A stretch of DNA of 6,161 bases from Gemmatimonadota bacterium (GTDB lineage: Bacteria > Gemmatimonadota > Gemmatimonadetes > Gemmatimonadales > GWC2-71-9). The position numbers and the translations under genes were made by a program. The DNA is taken from positions 1-6,161 of the forward strand of contig QHVD01000361.1 of the NCBI GenBank assembly GCA_003222235.1, written 5' to 3'. The notes beneath the pieces were generated by a model, which had not been told where the DNA came from, made no database searches, and was given only the letters and a program-made list of their open reading frames with translations. This document shows, piece after piece, positions 5,327 through 6,161 of this stretch (positions within the stretch are counted from its first letter, which is position 1; every line of letters begins with the position of its first letter).

Positions 5327-6161
5327 ATGAACGAACCGTCGACGACGCTTGGAACGCTCGACGCAGACTGGACCACAACCACGAGCGACCTGTCGGGGAT
5401 CACCCCCGGCAGCTGGGCCACCGAACGGCGCAGCGCCCGGCGCAACCCCCTGGGGAGCGCGGCCGCCGCGCACGGCATCCTGGGTGAGAGCGTGGCGTTG
5501 CGGGAGGTGGTGAGCCTCGCGCAGAGTGTCGCGTCGACGAACGCCGTCGTGCTCCTCCGCGGCGAGACCGGAACGGGGAAGGGACGCATCGCCGGTCTGA
5601 TCCACGCACTCAGCACGCGGGGCGACCGTCGTTTCGTCAAGTTCAACTGCACTGCCGTTCCCGCCGGGCTCCTCGAGAGCGAGCTCGTCGGCCACGAGCG
5701 GGGGGCCTTCACGGGAGCCGTCGTGCAACGGATCGGCCGGTTCGAGCTGGCGCACGGGGGCACGCTCCTCCTCGACGAGATCGGCGATCTGCCGCCGGAG
5801 CTGCAGCCGAAGCTCCTCCGTGTGCTCGAGGAGCAGGAGTTCGAGCGCCTCGGCAGCACGCGCACGATCCGGACGGATGCACGGATCATGGCCGCCACGA
5901 ACCGGCCGCTCGAAGACCTGGTGGACGCCGGAGTGTTCCGGGCCGACCTCTACTACCGGTTGAACGTCTTCCCGATCGAGCTGCCTCCGCTTCGCGACCG
6001 CCGCGAGGACATCCCGCCGCTCGTGCGCCACTTCGCCGCGGAGCACACCCGGAAGCTCGGGACGCGGATCGAGTCGATTCCCGCCGCCGTCATGGACGCG
6101 CTCGTGCGCCACCCCTGGCCCGGGAACGTCCGGGAGCTCGAGAACGCGATACACCGGGCGG
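5327..6161 (+). CDS. Sigma-54-dependent activator lacking an N-terminal sensory domain (runs off right edge)
   Basis: The first 278 residues of a second RpoN-type AAA+ activator are visible. Only about 50 residues, without receiver, GAF or PAS features, precede the AAA+ domain, so it resembles PspF-type activators that are controlled in trans. Visible motifs are Walker A GETGTGKG (79-86), an intact GAFTGA (126-131), Walker B GGTLLLDEIGD (144-154), sensor I AATN (189-192), arginine fingers R205 and R211 in FRADLYYRL, and sensor II WPGNVREL (264-271). The Walker A residue after the lysine, normally Glu in this family, is Gly, and the following residues are RIAG instead of LIAR. The C-terminus, where a Fis-type HTH would be, is outside the window, so DNA binding cannot be judged. 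Start ATG 5327 follows a GGAGGG. The gene sits 17 bases behind the second receiver, implying an operon. The AAA+ domain is clearly paralogous to that of the first activator but not a recent copy. Confidence 0.9.
   Translation, partial: MNEPSTTLGTLDADWTTTTSDLSGITPGSWATERRSARRNPLGSAAAAHGILGESVALREVVSLAQSVASTNAVVLLRGETGTGKGRIAGLIHALSTRGDRRFVKFNCTAVPAGLLESELVGHERGAFTGAVVQRIGRFELAHGGTLLLDEIGDLPPELQPKLLRVLEEQEFERLGSTRTIRTDARIMAATNRPLEDLVDAGVFRADLYYRLNVFPIELPPLRDRREDIPPLVRHFAAEHTRKLGTRIESIPAAVMDALVRHPWPGNVRELENAIHRA

Overview
This is a very GC-rich window with strong G/C bias at third codon positions. Genes of this type are common in soil and sediment bacteria (Acidobacteria-like, Rokubacteria-like or proteobacterial lineages), but nothing here fixes the lineage. 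The content is mainly regulatory: two sigma-54 (RpoN) activators, one broken histidine kinase, and three response regulators, all on the + strand. The only other gene is the start of a secreted protein of the TIGR03118 type, read divergently at the left edge.

Layout. Positions 1-381 (minus strand) hold the N-terminal part of the TIGR03118-type protein. Its signal peptide appears to be out of frame with the only nearby ATG. Positions 382-930 are non-coding. They contain two 21-bp-phased dyads (803-837) and a sigma-54-type -24/-12 element (898-913) in front of a GAF-GAF-AAA+-Fis regulator with FhlA-like architecture (931-3006). Positions 3219-3778 carry a histidine kinase remnant. Its N-terminal membrane segment is joined directly to the HATPase region, the PAS/HisKA middle is missing, and there is a further one-base frameshift. 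The kinase stop overlaps (ATGA) the start of a FixJ/LuxR-type response regulator (3775-4398). Two paralogous stand-alone receivers follow (4456-4845 and 4908-5309). Each is preceded by the same kind of short leader with an ACACC-type near-palindrome. At 5327 a second sigma-54 activator begins behind a strong ribosome binding site and runs off the right edge. It has no N-terminal sensory domain.

How the genes may work together (inference). The kinase and FixJ-type regulator look like a former two-component pair whose kinase has decayed. The regulator and both single-domain receivers keep all phosphorylation residues, so they could be served by a kinase elsewhere. The two receivers sit directly upstream of an AAA+ activator that lacks its own receiver, which raises the possibility of a split NtrC-like arrangement. 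The first activator may regulate its own sigma-54-type promoter.
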